Shown piece by piece: positions 63,624 to 64,000 of a stretch of DNA of 64,000 bases. The first letter of the stretch is position 1; each line of letters opens with the position of its first letter. This DNA is from Streptomyces sp. BK239 (GTDB taxonomy: Bacteria; Actinomycetota; Actinomycetes; Streptomycetales; Streptomycetaceae), in assembly GCF_004217285.1 (NCBI RefSeq), contig NZ_SHKS01000001.1, positions 937,195 to 1,001,194 of the forward strand, in the 5' to 3' direction. The position numbers and the translations under genes are program-made. The notes under the pieces were generated by a model. The model ran no database searches. It saw only the letters and a program-made list of their open reading frames with translations, and had not been told where the DNA came from.

Positions 63624-64000
63624 GTGGCAGAGGCGGAGCGCATCATCGGTACGCCGGGCACCCCGGAAGCGGCGGGGGGCGAGCCGGAGCGGCCCGACGC
63701 GGGCGTCGGGGGCGCCGGAACGCCGGTTCCGGGCGAGGCGTCCGGCGCGGAGGGGGCGGGCGAGGACTCCGCCGGGCGGTCCCGCGGCAGGCGCCGGATC
63801 GCCGTGCTGTTCGGGGTCGCCGCGTTCGCGTACGCCCTCGACCTGATCAGCAAGATGATCGTCGTCGCCAAGCTGGAGCACCACGAGCCGATCGAGATCA
63901 TCGGGGACTGGCTGCGCTTCGAGGCGATCCGCAACGCGGGCGCCGCCTTCGGCTTCGGCGAGGCCTTCACCGTGATCTTCACGGTGATCGCGGCGGCGGT
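63624..64000 (+). CDS. lspA: Lipoprotein signal peptidase LspA (3' truncated)
   Basis: Cleaves the signal peptide of diacylglyceryl-modified prolipoproteins in the membrane. The window ends inside the gene; 125 residues are visible. After an unusually long, acidic disordered N-terminus (~1-55), the first helix [31 protein letters not shown] carries the conserved Asp-x-x-Ser-Lys, and [17 protein letters not shown] contains the Asn-x-Gly-Ala-Ala-Phe motif. The second catalytic Asp lies beyond the end. GTG start at 63624 with TTGAGGGAC upstream. Confidence 0.9.
   Translation, partial: MAEAERIIGTPGTPEAAGGEPERPDAGVGGAGTPVPGEASGAEGAGEDSAGRSRGRRRIAVLFGVAAFAYALDLISKMIVVAKLEHHEPIEIIGDWLRFEAIRNAGAAFGFGEAFTVIFTVIAAA

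Overview
This 64 kb window is chromosomal DNA of a Streptomyces species. The evidence is the very high G+C, frequent GTG and TTG starts, Streptomyces-type proteins (MacS/MacR, SAV_6107-family HEPN, Rv2175c family, DUF5304, DUF3040), and a gene order that follows S. coelicolor from the glucokinase locus (around SCO2127) down to lspA (around SCO2074). Both ends cut genes: an ArsA-like ATPase at the left and lspA at the right. I saw no insertion sequence, prophage, CRISPR array, rRNA or tRNA gene. The region reads as conserved core chromosome.

Left part (1-12.5 kb): ArsA-like ATPase, DUF5304 protein and ROK glucokinase; an EEP-family hydrolase; an alpha/beta hydrolase coupled to a membrane protein; a lysophosphatidate acyltransferase; the MacS/MacR two-component pair; a phosphofructokinase with PPi-type active-site residues; a fused anthranilate synthase under a tryptophan attenuator with a three-Trp leader peptide; and a secreted Cys-rich protein of unknown function.

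Middle-left (12.5-28 kb): class II DAHP synthase; an iron-box-preceded bacterioferritin-associated ferredoxin facing bacterioferritin; a sulfite-oxidase-like protein; endonuclease IV; a four-PASTA Ser/Thr kinase; the thiO-thiS-thiG operon behind a TPP riboswitch; a ferredoxin-reductase-like flavoprotein; an Rv2175c-type DNA-binding protein; thiE; metF; a membrane protein with a Tyr/Gln/Gly low-complexity tail; and a phytoene-desaturase-like flavoprotein.

Middle-right (28-40 kb): an ABC-like ATPase, YhgE/Pip and TetR operon with a palindromic operator at its head; a HEPN-domain protein; a methyltransferase; a DUF3040 protein; a translationally coupled MoxR-DUF58-transglutaminase operon; and a beta-carbonic anhydrase.

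Right part (40-64 kb): the division and cell-wall cluster rsmH-ftsL-ftsI-murE-murF-mraY-murD-ftsW-murG-ftsQ-ftsZ, followed by pgeF, a PLP-binding protein, sepF, ylmG/YggT and divIVA, closed by a strong bidirectional terminator. Most steps overlap by a few bases, so lipid II synthesis and septum assembly are co-expressed. Beyond it lie ileS (an IleRS2-like enzyme with a GAHH signature) under a translational T-box, a DksA/TraR-type zinc-finger protein with a long basic Ala/Lys-rich arm, and the start of lspA. All functional assignments are from sequence reading only; no database search was run.
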